Assembly: GCA_022113835.1 (NCBI GenBank)
Contig: JAILWY010000012.1
Coordinates: forward strand, 7,192,001-7,256,000
DNA length: 64,000 nucleotides
DNA from: Atopsyche davidsoni
Lineage: Eukaryota > Arthropoda > Insecta > Trichoptera > Hydrobiosidae
Direction of reading: 5' to 3'
The notes beneath the pieces were generated by a model. It made no database searches. It worked only from the letters and a program-made list of their open reading frames with translations, and was not told where the DNA came from. Both the position numbers and the translations under genes were made by a program. Shown here piece by piece: positions 41,769-55,170 of the stretch. Numbering within the stretch: position 1 is the first letter of the stretch; the number at the start of each line of letters is the position of its first letter.

Positions 41769-44700
41769 ATGGACTCTCTTCAGACCCTCGTCATTTTGTG
41801 GGCTGCAGTTTCCCTGTCTACGGCTATTCTGGTCTACATTCCGGGACTGGGAAATGTTGAAGGAATTGCCGAAACGACCACTTGGACCAATAGGTCTTTC
41901 CAAAGCTTTTACTCTGTCAACTTTGGAAAATCTCCTTCAGGAAATAGACGTTTTATGGTAAGTTATTGACACGTATGAATTTACCGATTTGTATATTAAA
42001 ATATAGTCTTCTTAAATTGGAATCTGGCAGAGAAAATTTCATTCATTTATCAAAAAAAAGAGGAATTTGATCCCAAAGATCATCGGCTATTGCGGCTCGA
42101 TATTATAGCCAGTAAAACCACCATAGTCTTAACATATGTGTTTTATCATTATCATTGCAATTATTAATTTCTTAGGTTTTCTTATTTTTACAATACTTTG
42201 GAAATCAGTGAAAAAAATTATTTAATGCTTATGTAATAATGTATAATAATGTTCATGTGAATGAAGTAGTTAATAATTATAACTTTTAAAATTATGTTTT
42301 TTTCTTAAAGATGAATCACTCAACATTAAATACTAATTTAGGTTTATAAATGTTTTTTTCCCTTGTAAACATCGTTAAATTATTAAAATGTTTCACTGCT
42401 TCCCGTTAGCCTCCAGAACCTGCCAAACCATGGAAATATGTGTACGATGCCACAGCTCCACGCAGACCTTGTCCTCAATTATTAATGCCAGCGACCGAAA
42501 ACCCCGAAGAAGATTTGGAGGACTGCCTCACGATGAACATATTTACTCCCCGGGTAAAAACAAAAAATATATACCTGTAAACCTATTTAGTATTAAATCT
42601 TAAATAAATAACGTACATATATAAATGTATCCACAGATTGGCAAAGCAGCAAGGTCGAACAAACCTTTACCTGTGATGGTGTTCATCCACGGCGGGGGAT
42701 TTGCTTTCGGGTCTGCTCAGCAATACTCTCCTAATTATCTTTTGGAAAAAAATATCGTCTTAGTTGTACCGCAATACCGTCTTGGAATGTTTGGTGAGAA
42801 TAAAATTTTATACATTCAATAAAGATATATTTTTTTAAAGATATAATCGATTACCTTGAATGTGATTATACAGTACTTATTTTCATTTTTATGCAAAATA
42901 ACATTAACATTTTTATGCAAAATATAAATGCAAAAAAAAAAATATTATTCTTAAAATATTGCTCAAATGAATATGAATATAAAACATTATTTATCAGCTC
43001 AGTTCATAAATAAATTTACTTTGAAGAAGAAATATAATGGTTAAAAGTAATAAAATAAATAAACTTCAAGCGTGTATTAAAAGATGTCAGATATGAATTG
43101 TTTGTGTTTGAAAAAATATGTTTAAATAAAACATCATTAGTAATACCGCAATACCGTCTTGGGATTTTCGGAAAGAATAAAATATTATGGTGTTTTTAAT
43201 ATTTTTCTGAGGGTTTCGCTGAAAGTAACAATATATAAAACTATATCAACCAGCTCAATGTGTGATTCATAATAAAATTGACTTTTGAAGAATAAATATA
43301 ACATTTAAATGTAATAAAATAAATAAACATCAAGCGTGAATAAATAGATGTCAGATGTAAGTTTTTTGTGTTTTAAAAAATATGTTTGAATGAAACATCA
43401 TTTTACAGGTTTTATGTCCCTCGAGATAGACGATATTGCTGGAAACGTAGGATTGATGGATCAGGTCTTGGCCCTGGAGTGGGTGCATAAGCATATCCGA
43501 CGCTTCGGAGGTGATAATAGAAGAGTTACCATTTTTGGACAAAGTGCCGGAGCAGCATCCGTGTCTCTCTTGTTAGTGAGTCCAATGGTAGGTTATAAAA
43601 TAATTTTTATTTGGTACCAATAGCCCTTAACGATTAAAAGCGATTGCAAAACTGGATATTGTGTTGAATATGGCAACGAATATTTATGTCACTTAGAAGA
43701 AACTTTCATTCGATTAAAAACCTTATTTTATATTCTCTTTATGTAGTGTTGAAATACAATGGCCGAAATATTAATTCACGATAGTTTTTCTGATTCAATA
43801 AGTATTTTATATTGCTATATAAAATTGGTATTTGGAATTTTCCAGGTTAATAATAATCTGTTTCAACAAGCTATCGTACAATCCGGTTCTCTGTATAGTA
43901 CATGGGCGGTAAACGATGGGGACCCCAAAAGATTTCCCCAATTGGTGTTCTCCAAGATGACGAATATAAGCGAAGAAACTAGTGTTGATGTCATGTCGCA
44001 ATATTTTAAGAATGCAACCGTTTCGGAGCTGATTGCAGCTACAGAGTTGGCATCGGTGAGTCTGATGTTAAAAATACAAATTTATTTGTCATCCGTGGCT
44101 TTTACTTTTCCAATAAATTGTGATTGATTTAAAACTTAGACTGAGAACTTATTGGATTTTACAACGCAATACAATGCAGTTGTACAAAAAGCAGGACAGA
44201 AGAAATTCCTGGACACACATCCTGAGGTCCTTGTTCAGAGAGGACAGTTTAGGACCGTGCCCATGATAGCTGGCACCACCAGAGACGACGGCTCATTTAT
44301 CCTCCCGAGTAAGCATGACACACCGCAGTACATCAACGTTTGACATCACAAAATATTTAATCCTCATAAATTGTTTTTTTTTTAGATGTCTATACTTTTT
44401 GTGAAAATCTTGGATTGGCCAATGATTCAATTTTTTTGAAACAAAATTTAACAAGCCTGACGCTGAGAATTTTAGGTAAGAATTCCTAGTATTTATTAAT
44501 ATGTATTCAATATTTTTGACAGGAAGTAATTCATGAATTCAAGTAATTTTCCACCATAAATTTGTTTTGTAATTTTCATTTAATTTTTGAACAGAAATTA
44601 ATTTATATTTATAAAAATATTTTCCACTGCCGAATGCCGCTCTATTTTATAGTAAAAAGCATTCATTTTTGGCTTCTAGTAAAAATAGTTAATTTAAAAC

Positions 44701-45864
44701 TCTTCTATTGTCAATTATGATGACGTGGTTTAACCGTATAAAAAGTTTTCAATAATTATTGTAAATAAAAAGTCGAACAGAAAAAAAACTATTTTCTATT
44801 GAGGACACCATGTGCGTACTTCAAAATATTACTTTTAATTTATGTAATATTATTCACAGGTGTGCCTGATAGAAGCTCAGCAATTGTAAATACATTTGAA
44901 GACAAGTATTTTAAAGACATTTTTGACTCGGGAAATGTCCAGTTTTCTGATATTAGTCCTGGATTAACTGACGTAAGAATGATTTATTTTATTGGGTTTG
45001 ACATTAAGTTATTCACTCGATTAACTAAAAGCATTTTTATGTTACTCATTTTTATAGATTCTAAGTATACTAATCATGAAAGGACCAACATTCCGTCAAG
45101 CCAAGATAAACTCCCAGTATTCGCCGACTTATTATTACACATTTGACTATCAAGGAGAATATACTCTGTTCGGACTGGGTCTCAATACGAGTAGATTTCC
45201 ATTCAATGGAGGGGTGACACATGCTGACGATCTATTATATCTCTTTCCACCCATCTTACTGGCGGAGCCGATACAAACTTTTCCAATAAATTTCAACGAT
45301 GCTGATACTAATTTCGCTAAAAATATGGTATGAACTTTGGTCAATATAAACATTTACAAGTCTATAACTTTTAATTGTAAATGTGTTTTGTGTCATGTTT
45401 TATATCAGTGTGTCTTCGTTTTTCTAAGTAAAATAAATTTATTTCAGGTTGATTTGTGGACGAGTTTTGCCATTGCAGGAGCACCAGTATCCAATATGAC
45501 AAATGTCTGGACACCGAAGTTAAAAGGTGATCTGTATAGTATAACCGTTGTTTACAAACACATCAGTGTAAAAAATTTAATGAATATAATAATTGAATTG
45601 CTAGAATAAACCCAATATATAATAAAAATTTTAAAACATTTATCTTTCCTTTATAAGCAGTTATAAACAACGAAAGTGCTATCAGAGTAGCTCTCTGAGT
45701 ATAATTTTCCTCACGCTGTTCGTTTCGTATAATTCATTGTACCTTTATTTTTTCCAGGCAAGAATGGACCGTACATCCATCTGCAGTCAGCCCCATATAT
45801 GGATGATGATTATGTTCATAATGAATATGATGTCACCACACGACTTTCAAAAATTATAACGTGA
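41769..45864 (+). CDS. Carboxylesterase D, juvenile-hormone-esterase-like, 568 aa
   Basis: Exons: 41769-41957, 42410-42553, 42637-42793, 43409-43587, 43846-44055, 44140-44308, 44386-44475, 44860-44972, 45058-45327, 45448-45526, 45758-45864. The start is ATG ([10 protein letters not shown]), preceded by an unused GTG. It is closest to gene B, with the same C-terminus TTRLSKIIT. It has a signal peptide, RRFMPP, HGGGF, LMDQ, GQSAGAA with the nucleophile Ser, and GGVTHADD with the catalytic His. The acid position reads TTRDDGS, so Asp replaces the Glu kept in B although flanking residues are the same. Intron 3 contains a second, B-like copy of the end of exon 3 with a destroyed donor (GTAAG to GAAAG). 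AATAAA is at 46128-46133. Confidence 0.9.
43137..43408 (+). repeat. B-like exon 3 tail and intron 3 inside intron 3 of esterase D
   Basis: This stretch matches 30077-30349 of gene B almost base for base; only a few differences are seen in about 270 bp. It includes 34 bp of exon 3 coding sequence (43137-43170) whose splice donor is mutated. The bases just before it (42794-43136) are gene D's own, clearly more diverged, version of the same intron. This indicates a partial duplication or gene-conversion tract. Confidence 0.85.
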
Positions 45865-46740
45865 GGATTGAAAAAAATTGACAAGATATCTGACGCTCAA
45901 AAGCCGCAAAATTTGATCTTGGCTTTGGATTTGAATTTGAAATTGGCCTACGAATTTTATTGAAAGCCGACAGTAAATATGAGCGACAAAGTAGAGAATG
46001 CTATAAAAAAAAAAATATTTTACTAAGTACTAAGCTATCTGTTTGGTCTTGCCAGAACGAAAAACAACATTTTCTTTCTGTCCCTGGTTCTTGCAAGGAA
46101 TCTGAATCAATAATATGATTTTGTTTAAATAAAGTATGTTTTATTAAAAATAAATATATTTGTATACTTCCATGTCTTTGTTTATTTTTTTGTGTATTTA
46201 ACTGTTGACATAATCATAAGGTGTATTTAAATTACATATTACGGAAAAAACAGCATCTCTGCGTCACAGTACAACCATTCTCGGATTATTCAAATGCAAA
46301 TATTTTTGTGAAAATACGTCTCAATAATACTGCACTTGTTGGAGATCGGCCTCAGTTTTAGCCATGCGATATTCATTTAATATCTTATTTGTAAGAAATT
46401 GTTTTTTTTTATTGTTTTAATACAATATAATCAATTAGCAAGTGTTTAAGTTTTTTAGAACAAATTCTTTTTATTTACTCTGGCAATATTTGCACTCTAA
46501 GATTAATTTGCCTAAAAATATTCACAATTTTGCAAAATGTTTGAATTGTGTCGGACTATATTAGGCTCTCAAAGTGGTGATGATTTCAGAGAGGTGGTAG
46601 CGGGTTTAGATGCAGTTTGGTGGTGATAGGTTGAAATACAATCATTTACCATTTACAAAAGTCCTTATCTATCTGAAAGCAATGTTTGATTATTACAGCG
46701 TTGCCGCCTAAACTGTGGACACAACCTTAATCGTATGGTC
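45865..46740. other. D-E intergenic spacer
   Basis: AT-rich, no gene, apart from the 3' UTR of D. AAATGCAAATATTTTTGTG near 46290 also occurs downstream of gene B. Confidence 0.4.
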
Positions 46741-46858
46741 ATAAACACTAGAATTGCATATATATGTTAACTTTTTATTAGTTGGCAAGTAATTTCTCAC
46801 CATTGAGAAGACTATCAGCAGCCTATTGCTTTGTCCGCTACCGATCGTTAGCCCAACT

Positions 46859-49800
46859 ATGGATCATCTACAGTTCCTGGTGGTTTTGTGGACTGTTCTC
46901 TCCTTGTCTTCAGCGAATCTGATCTCCATTCCTGGACTCGGGGTCGTGGAGGGAACCACCGGAAAGACTGCTTGGACTAATAGAACAATTCACAGTTATT
47001 ATTCTATTAGTTTTGGAAAATCTACTGCAGGAAATAAAAGATATATGGTGAGCTTTTAAACTATTTACTTTACTAATAAAATTATACTTGATCGTACATA
47101 AATCCATTACACATGTGAATTTAATGCGTTAAGGATAAGTACCATAAAAGAAATTATAAAATAGCAACTCAGTAATTCTTTAATATTGATATTTTTGGGC
47201 TGTTTGTTCCATTCATAATATTATATATCAAATTATTATGCTTATCTTTCAGCCTTCAGAACCAGTGGAACCTTGGGAAGGAGTATACAATGCTACAACT
47301 CCTCGCAGAGCTTGCCCTCAATTGTTTTCACAATTTGCAGAAAATTCCAGTGAAGACTTCGAAGATTGCCTCACCATGAACATATTTACTCCACAGGTGA
47401 TGACCAAAATAAATCCTATTTCTTTTAAACTTCATTTACAAATATTACTTATTTAATGAAAATACAGTTGCTTTGTATTTTCTGTAAAATATTTAAAATA
47501 ATTGCTTTTGATATTAATTACTACACTGATCTATAATGAAAAGACTATTTACAACTTTGTAATGTGGGTTTAAAACCTCACAGAAAGCTCGGGATGGCCA
47601 GACTGGTTATCACTTCTAATATACGTGTGATTTTTTTAACTATGCAATATTGTTATTTCATAATCAATTAATCAATTATTACTTTCTTATGAATACAGTA
47701 GATTAGCAGACTCAATTGTGTATTTCACATTTAAATTATAATACTAAAACAATTTTTTACAAATTTAAAGATTCTTAATACAACTGAAGCGGACAAACTA
47801 TTACCAGTGATAGTTTTCATACATGGTGGAGGATTTCACGAAGCTTCTTCTCAGTTTTACCCACCTGACTATCTTCTGGAGAAAGACATAGTTCTTGTTG
47901 TACCACAGTATCGTCTCGGACCTTTAGGTATTTATTAAATTTGATTTATTTATATACGATTTTTTGATCTTAAAATATGATAAATATATGATCGTCATGT
48001 AAAGACAAGAAATATAAACACAATTCCCTCACTAATGAATAAGACTTGTATTGTTTGTAAAATAATTTTGCATATGTTGTTTATTTTTCAGGATTTTTGT
48101 CTCTCCAGATAGATGAGATTGCTGGAAATGTTGGTTATATGGATCAAGTGTTGGCCTTGGAGTGGGTAAATAAAAATATCCTCACCTTTGGAGGTGACAA
48201 TAAAAGAGTTACTGTTTTTGGACTAAGTTCTGGGGCAGGGGCCGTGTCTCTGTTGTTAGTAAGCCCAATGGTATGTAACAAATTAATTAATTGAATACAT
48301 ATTTTTTATTTTTTTTTAAGTAAACCAAACTAATACTTGAATAAAACTGTTTCTTTTGTTTACAGGTAAAAGACAATCTTTTTCAACAAGCCATTTTACA
48401 TTCTGGATCAGCACACAGTACCTGGCTAATCTACGATGAGATAAACCCAAGAGACTATGCAAAACATATTTTTTCTAGACTGACAAATATAACCGAAGAA
48501 GAAACTGACACTGTTATGGTGCAGTATTTGAAAAATGCAACAATCCCAGAATTATATGCAGCAGCAGAAAAAGCGGAGGTAAGTTATAATAATATAATAA
48601 CATATAATAATTAAATAACCTGATATTCATTTGATAGCTAAAATACTGTAAGAACTTTAACAGATACTATTCAAGAAACAAAAAATTACATTTATCCCGC
48701 ATGTAACTATATTGTGTAAGTAATATGGACAGATGATCATAGTAGTCATCATATTATGTGTGCCACAAATTACTAACATATCTGTAGCCTACAGACTATG
48801 ATTTAAACCACATTTATAAAGACCTGGTCATACCAACATGTCACAAAATCGAAACCTCTTTTATCAACAACGAGGTCATTGTCGGTTACCTACATACAAC
48901 TTTGCATATATTGTTTTGAAATAATGCACCGACACATTATCTGTAGCAGATAATTTTGTTAATCAACAATTGTCCCACAAGCTGATGTATTATCTTCAAG
49001 GGCGACGATGCATTAGGAACCATAAGACGAAATGATGCAGTGATTCAAAAAGCCGGGGAAAAGAAGTTCCTAGACACACCGATTGAAATTCTCCTTCAAA
49101 GTGGAAAGTTTAAAACGGTACCAATGATAGCAGGCGTCACAAAAAATGATGGCTCATTCTTCTTACCAGGTGACAATAACACTGCCTCAAGATTGAATAC
49201 TAAAAAGTGATATTAATCATAAAAATGCCTAGAACTGCAGGTTTTTTTAAGATGATAATTATTATATATATATATATATATATATAATCATTATTTTTTA
49301 AATATATTTGCAGTAGTCTCACACGTTTTGGTTTTGTTAATTATTGAATAAAAATAGAAATGAACCCGATTTATATGGTCTGGATTGAACTGTTACTATG
49401 AAAAAGCCAATAAATTTTAGAAAAGACAATTGAATATATTTAAATCACTAATATTATTTTTTAGGCATATACGATTCTTTAGAATCAACTGGACTCCTAA
49501 ATGATTCAAATTATCTGAAACAAAACCTAACCAGCGACGTGTTGAAATATATAGGTATGTATTATATACAAAGCCCACACTAAAAATAATTTAATTAAAA
49601 CCATATTATACTGTTGTTTAATATCTGTATAAAATTTATTTATAGTTGTACCGGACAAGAGTTCCGCAATTTTAGACACATTTGAAGACAGGTACTTTAG
49701 TGAATTATTTACCTCAGAAGAAAATATACAATTTTCTAACATGAGCGCTGGACTAATAGATGTGAGTACTACTGTGAAGTTATTTCCTTAAACTGTATGA

Positions 49801-50814
49801 TATAATGCATCGCAAGAAATTGTATATACTTTTCTTTTAGATTTTCGGTACAGTAGTATTAAAAGCTCCAACTTTTCAACAAGCTAAGATAAACTCTCAA
49901 TATTCGCCAACATTTTTCTATACATTGGACTATCAAGGGCAAAATACTAGGTTTGGGAATGGTGTAGATACAAGCAAATACCCATTCAAAGGAGGTGTGG
50001 ATCACTTTGATATTTTATTATATCTTTTCCCAAATTTTAATACAACTCTAAACGATGCCGATACAAACTTTGCTAAAAATATGGTAAGAAATTAATATAA
50101 TCAAATAACTAAATATATATCAAACATGATATATACCAACATTTTGCGGCCTATACAAGTTATAAAACAATGATTGCACGCAAACTCTTTTAGCAATTAA
50201 AAATCCACATTTTAGAGTAATGTTACTATTCTATCATTAATAGAAGGATATATTATTCAATTGAGTTGGTAATATTCAAGATTTTACATTGGTAACAAAT
50301 TAATTTCATATTGCTTGCTCAGATATCGAACCCAACATAAACTATAATATGAAGAGCTTAAAAATAAAGTTTTAAAAATGATCAATGTACTGTTGTCACA
50401 TTATGGTGTCTATTTAATTAGTCTACATTATCAAATTTATAAACAAACTGGTTTTAGGTTGAATTGTGGACAAACTTTGTTATCCAAGGAATGCCAACAT
50501 CTACATTGACAAGCTCATGGGCACCAAAGATAAAAGGTAATTGAAAGTACAATTATATAACTGAATACTAAACATAGAAATTATGGTCAGTAGAAAACTA
50601 AGTATAACAACTAAAGATTGAACCGATTGCAGTAGTATTTGATCATTTAAAATTATTTCATACCTGTACATGTTAATATGCATTACAATTGATATTTATT
50701 TTCTCAGGTAAGAATGGACCTTACATTCATCTTCAGTCAACGCCGTATATGGATGATGATTTTATTCATAATGAATATGATGTAAATACAAGAGAATCGA
50801 AGCTTGTAACTTAA
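46859..50814 (+). CDS. Carboxylesterase E, divergent member with GLSSG elbow, 561 aa
   Basis: Exons: 46859-47047, 47253-47396, 47771-47927, 48092-48270, 48366-48578, 49001-49169, 49465-49554, 49646-49761, 49841-50083, 50458-50536, 50708-50814. It shares the signal peptide type (MDHLQFLVVLWTVLSLSSA) and all splice phases. The nucleophile elbow is GLSSGAG: the G-x-S-x-G frame and Ser remain but the GQSAG signature is lost. The RF motif reads RYM. The acid position is Asp (VTKNDGS). The His region reads GGVDHFDI, so the acidic residue at His+3 is Ile. Exon 5 is one codon longer. It has no promoter similarity to A-D. AATAAA is at 50953-50958. It is probably the oldest copy in the array, still an intact hydrolase fold but with altered active-site surroundings. 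Confidence 0.87.
49260..49290. repeat. TA microsatellite in intron 6 of esterase E
   Basis: A run of TA dinucleotides about 25 bp long. No other function seen. Confidence 0.85.
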
Positions 50815-51400
50815 ATCAATATCTGAATATGATGAACAAAAAAAAACATGAATTTAAAATACATAAAATGAACATAAAATCTTCATCAAAATGAATGTTT
50901 TTATTTACAAAAGTATGAGACCATATTACATGTATATTACACACATTTTACAAATAAAAAAGATGTTTTTACTAATTCTGTTAGTAATACTGTATTTATG
51001 TAGCATAACACAATATATATATTTGTAATCTATGAAGCCATTGGGTGATTTTTTCATGCAGTCTAAATCGCAATCCTTATATTTTTATCTGCAGTTTAAA
51101 CTGCCATAAGTAATACCTCAACATCAATACAAATATAAATGCAGTGCTGTTCACTAAGAAGTATCGTTTATGCGAACAATATATTGAAAAGATTATGTGA
51201 AAAAAAGAAAACCATAAAAAAGCAAAGAGAGTATGTAAAAAGATTCCTTTTCAACAGATTGTTAGAGGGTGTAAATGAAAATTATACTAAAACAAATATA
51301 TTACATCTAAGAATAAGTATATGTATATTATACATATATTAATAATATGTAGTACCTAAAGCTATTGAGCAGTATGAAATTTATGTTACAAGAGTCTTTT
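50815..51400. other. 3' flank of esterase E and intergenic DNA
   Basis: Contains the E polyadenylation signal (50953-50958). A 67-codon open frame at 51139-51342 is low-complexity Lys/Ile-rich and has no domain. Confidence 0.4.
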
Positions 51401-51406
51401 ATATTT

Positions 51407-52694
51407 TCACTTCATCAAGAACCTGGAAAAAAAAATGATTCATAATTTAGGATACCATCAAATGCAAGAACAAGAATAAAGAACTATACATACTTTTCTA
51501 ATAAATGCAAGCCACTCGTGATGATCACAAATCGCTGTTCCTCTTGCGATTTCAAGAAGTTCATTTCCTCTTTAAATTTATTTTTCTCAAATGCAAGCAT
51601 GGCATCATTGTGATCAAGCTGTTTTTGTTCCAACTCTTGTCGTTCTATTTCTAGGTCTAGGATTCTCCGCATCATTGATTTCTTTGGTTTATCTTAAAAA
51701 TAATGGAGAACAAAATGGTTAAATTGCAAATCGGTTGCAAGTTATGTCGCGATGAGTATAGATGGCTAAACAAGTAATATAATGTATTAAAAAGCAATTT
51801 CGATGAATGTCCTATTTTGATAAACCAAATTTGTTTTGTAAATATTTAGATTAAGGTAATTTATGAAGGAGCAATACTTTTGAACTTGTTTTGTCTTTTT
51901 TGATGAAGTAACAAGGAGCCAGCAGGACTGACTGATCTCTCGGAAAAGCAACTGTTAGGTTGATCGATAGCTTCTTCTTTAGGTGACGCTACCATGTTAT
52001 CAATAATCTGAAAAATGCCATAAATTTTTTAACAGATAGCAACTTTTTATGAAAAAGAAAAAAATATGCATTAGTAAAATTAAGCCAAATACAAGGTATA
52101 CAGCTAATTAAAATTACTTTCATCCGTAAACTGGAGTAATTGACGGGCAAATAAATCAGTAAACATTAATTATGTACAGCTTACCACTAATTCAATGGGA
52201 GCATTGTGTTCATTTGAAATGCCATTATTATAGTCATTGGTTTTTACATCCAGAGCCGCTGCACCTTCACAGCCGATCAGCGCAAGAAGTCTCTCCTCTA
52301 TCGGAGTTAGTGGAGGAAGCGATGGAATAGCTTCATCAGTTCGCAATGCTTCTGCTCTTAAATTATAAAACTTCTTTTTTATATTGAACTTCCAATCGGA
52401 CCATGTCTGAAAACGTATTATAACCATCAACATGAATATTATATACACAAGAAAGCCCATAATGACTTTGGCTCAGTTAAATCAAAATAATATGAATACC
52501 TTTGACCACTTGACACTGTTTTTAGCTGGTCCGTTCCCTAAGCTGTTAAGTCTGAGTGCCACTTGTTTCCACCCTTTTTGAGCTTGTTGCTTTCCCATAG
52601 GGCCAGATAATTTATTAGTGGCTAGTTCAGGATTTTCAGTCATCATGTCTAAAAGCATCTCAAGCTGTTCTATGGTAACTCGTTTAGTATTCAT
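51407..52694 (-). CDS. Zeste-type Myb/SANT-like DNA-binding protein, 253 aa (five exons)
   Basis: Exons on the minus strand: 52500-52694, 52185-52406, 51878-52007, 51494-51692, 51407-51422. Residues 1-85 form the Myb/SANT-like domain of the 'regulatory protein zeste' type: RVTIEQLEMLLDMMTENPEL, then KGWKQVALRLNSLG, and, across the first splice, KWSKTWSDWKFNIKKKFYNL. A spacer (TPIEERLLALIG) and a Ser-rich linker follow. The C-terminal part is a charged coiled coil (MRRILDLEIERQELEQKQLD) and the protein ends EKFLMK. An acceptor (TTTACAG) lies three bases before the ATG, so an untranslated first exon should exist upstream, not located. Such proteins bind DNA in the nucleus; many derive from Harbinger-type transposon partners. 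The gene is intact. The exon 3 donor (GTATTG) is weaker than the others, so that border is less certain. Confidence 0.82.
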
Positions 52695-52734
52695 TTTCTG
52701 TAAATAAAGATATATTTCCTCAATCAAGTATTTT

Positions 52735-54796
52735 TAATGACTATCACATATATATTAAGCGGTATATAACAAGGCATCGCTATTAAAACTATTCTTATAT
52801 TAACGACATAAATAATACTCTCACCGATATGACAAACTGTCACATATAACCAAAAAATCTGTTAAATCTCCCGACTTTATTAAAACTTAAAACCTGACAT
52901 TATACTTGGGTAGATCATATATTTTCGCATTGAATTTATTCGTAAATTCAATTTTAAACATCACTAAACTGAATAAATAAACAGTTTTATCGAATTTTGA
53001 CAGATAAGACAAAATCACAATAACAATAAAAGTATTATTTGAATTGTATAGTGACATCTAGCGTTTTACAGTTGAACTAAGATTTGGATTTATGATTGTT
53101 TGTTAACGCCATCTGTTGCAAAAAAATAGTGCTAATAATATTTTTGCCAAATAATAATTCATGTTTATTAATTTTTAAAGTGCATTTTCATTTTTAATTT
53201 AAAATAAATATTTTATAAAATACAATACAATGTTCTGAGTTAAATAAATAAGCAATATACGAATATTGTTAATATTTATTTCAATACGTTGAGAACATAA
53301 TTCACAGATGTCATTGCAAGTTAGCATTGTTAAAACCCTGCAAAATGACTTTATGCGTGTTTTTTCAGTAATCCAAATAAATGTTTTGACTACTTCTTTT
53401 TGTATTTTTAATATTTAAGTATTTTTAACTAATGATATTCCACCTATCTGAGTGTAATAATGCCATGCAACATTAAACCACACTACGCAACCTAATTAAC
53501 TATTTTTTTTTATCGTGATTTGCCTACAATGCATGATATGAGACGCTTTTAAAAATACAAAATATGAATACATAATATTACAATGAGATATAAATCTGCA
53601 TAATAACAATACAAAGGAAATATGAATAATGAAAAATAAAAAAGAATACTAATGGGATGTTTCCGTGATGTTGGACATCATTAAAATCAATTTATGTTAC
53701 AAGCGCGTAAAAATTTAAGATGCAATTAATAATAAAGACTACGACAGTATTTAGGTTAACCGATGGTTTTAAAAAAATATTTGTAAAAAATACTTATCAC
53801 TGATCGTATGAGAAGTATAAATTATATTAAAATAGATTATTTTATCGGGATTAAAGCTTACACATAAAAAAATAACTCATTAAATAAAATTACTAATCAA
53901 AATTGTGACAGTACATTAGCTTCATATTCAATCTCAAAATTAATGCAATTTGCCGCAGTGTTTGTTTGAGGAAGCCGCGAATTCGTGTTGGGCAAAATCC
54001 TTAGTGTACAACGGTCACTGCAACTAAAAAAAATTAACCCTTATCCCTTACAGAAATAAACTCTATAGAGGCTGAATAATAAACTCCAAGTGACATTACC
54101 TTATTCCTCGTTCTGTAACAATAATACTCCCGGTTTAGATGTAGAAGAAAATAATGATTATGTATGGCTGAGCAAATGTAATATTTAGTGGCAATAGGCA
54201 TTGGCACTTCCCGTCTCGTCACGGCACCCTCCACAATGGCACTCATTACACGGTGCGACGCCATTCAACTCCAATAAAAACTGTCATTATCTGTTTATGA
54301 CACAAAAATGAATAGGTCTAAATGCTTTATGATTTTGTGTGTACCAATTTGCTTGCCTAGATTGTAGAAAGCAGGAACTTACACGATGAAATTTTATACG
54401 ATGCCATCTGTTATATGTTACAATATGCAGGTAATCGATTCACACATGAATCGATGAGAAAAATCGTCGAATATTTTTTCACGTCACCGGTGGAGTTTGA
54501 ATCCACACTATCACGGCTATCGCGGTCCGGAATATTTGGCTATATTTTGTTAAAATGCTTTGTAACAATAAATTTTAATGTTTATAGTATATATTTTAAT
54601 TATTATTAAACGAAACCGTATTTCAGATTAAATATTAACATATATTTTTATGCCAATTATTTTTCGCTTTCTCCTATGACGCAAATATTCGAACAATTTG
54701 TCTGATTCATATGTAAAAAGTAGATTTTTTCTGTTAATAAAATGCACGTTTATATATAAGAACTTTTTAAAAGCATTTATTTTACTATAGTATTAC
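52735..54796. other. AT-rich intergenic DNA
   Basis: Probably includes the promoter and untranslated first exon of the Zeste-type gene, which cannot be placed. A 76-codon open frame at 54034-54264 on the minus strand is not supported by any domain. Confidence 0.35.
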
Positions 54797-54891
54797 ATTT
54801 ATAATATCGATATTTTTAACAGAGAGTACTTGGTGGAATTCCATTTAAATATTTTAATAAAATACATGAGTGATTTATCCACGTGTTAATT

Positions 54892-54897
54892 TTTATT
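54892..54897 (-). promoter_or_regulatory. AATAAA inside the element, first signal downstream of SOX
   Basis: On the minus strand CCAATAAAAATT lies in the inserted element, about 350 nt after the SOX stop codon. No earlier AATAAA is seen on that strand. ATTAAA variants follow at about 54855. Confidence 0.5.
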
Positions 54898-55128
54898 GGT
54901 GACCGGTTTCATACACAAACCACCACTTAAATTAATCACTTTCATAAATATAAAACCATTTTTTTGTATAGAATCGTTCACAAAAATTAGCAATTTGTTA
55001 GGTTCATTAAACTGACATTACTCTTAAATTACCTCTTACCACCTGACAATTATTCTATCTCTTTCTTACAACCTCTTCCTTTAACAATTGTTTACTTAAT
55101 TGCTTATTATTATATAAATTCTCACTCA

Positions 55129-55170
55129 GTTTGATAATGCCAACGTGAAAGATTGGAGAAACCTGTTACC
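55129..55170 (+). ncRNA. Hammerhead-like ribozyme relic
   Basis: GTTTGATAA, T, GCCAAC, GTGAAA, GATTGGA, GAAAC, CT, GTT. Helix II is weakened (GATTGGA in place of GGTTGGC). The U3/A8 core is kept. The most decayed of the five motifs. Confidence 0.3.

Noticed and set aside
44505..44570. Possible remnant of the hammerhead-associated element in intron 7 of esterase D (ATTCAATATTTTTGACAG)
   Set aside because: Only about 20 bp match and the position is not the same as the insertion in gene B; too short to call.
54034..54264. 76-codon minus-strand frame with a donor-like GTAATG after RTRNK
   Set aside because: No recognisable domain, no paired downstream exon found, poor start context.
54475..54540. 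tRNA-like T-arm (GTGGAGTTTGAATCCAC)
   Set aside because: The loop is not the TTC form and no acceptor, D or anticodon arm can be built around it.
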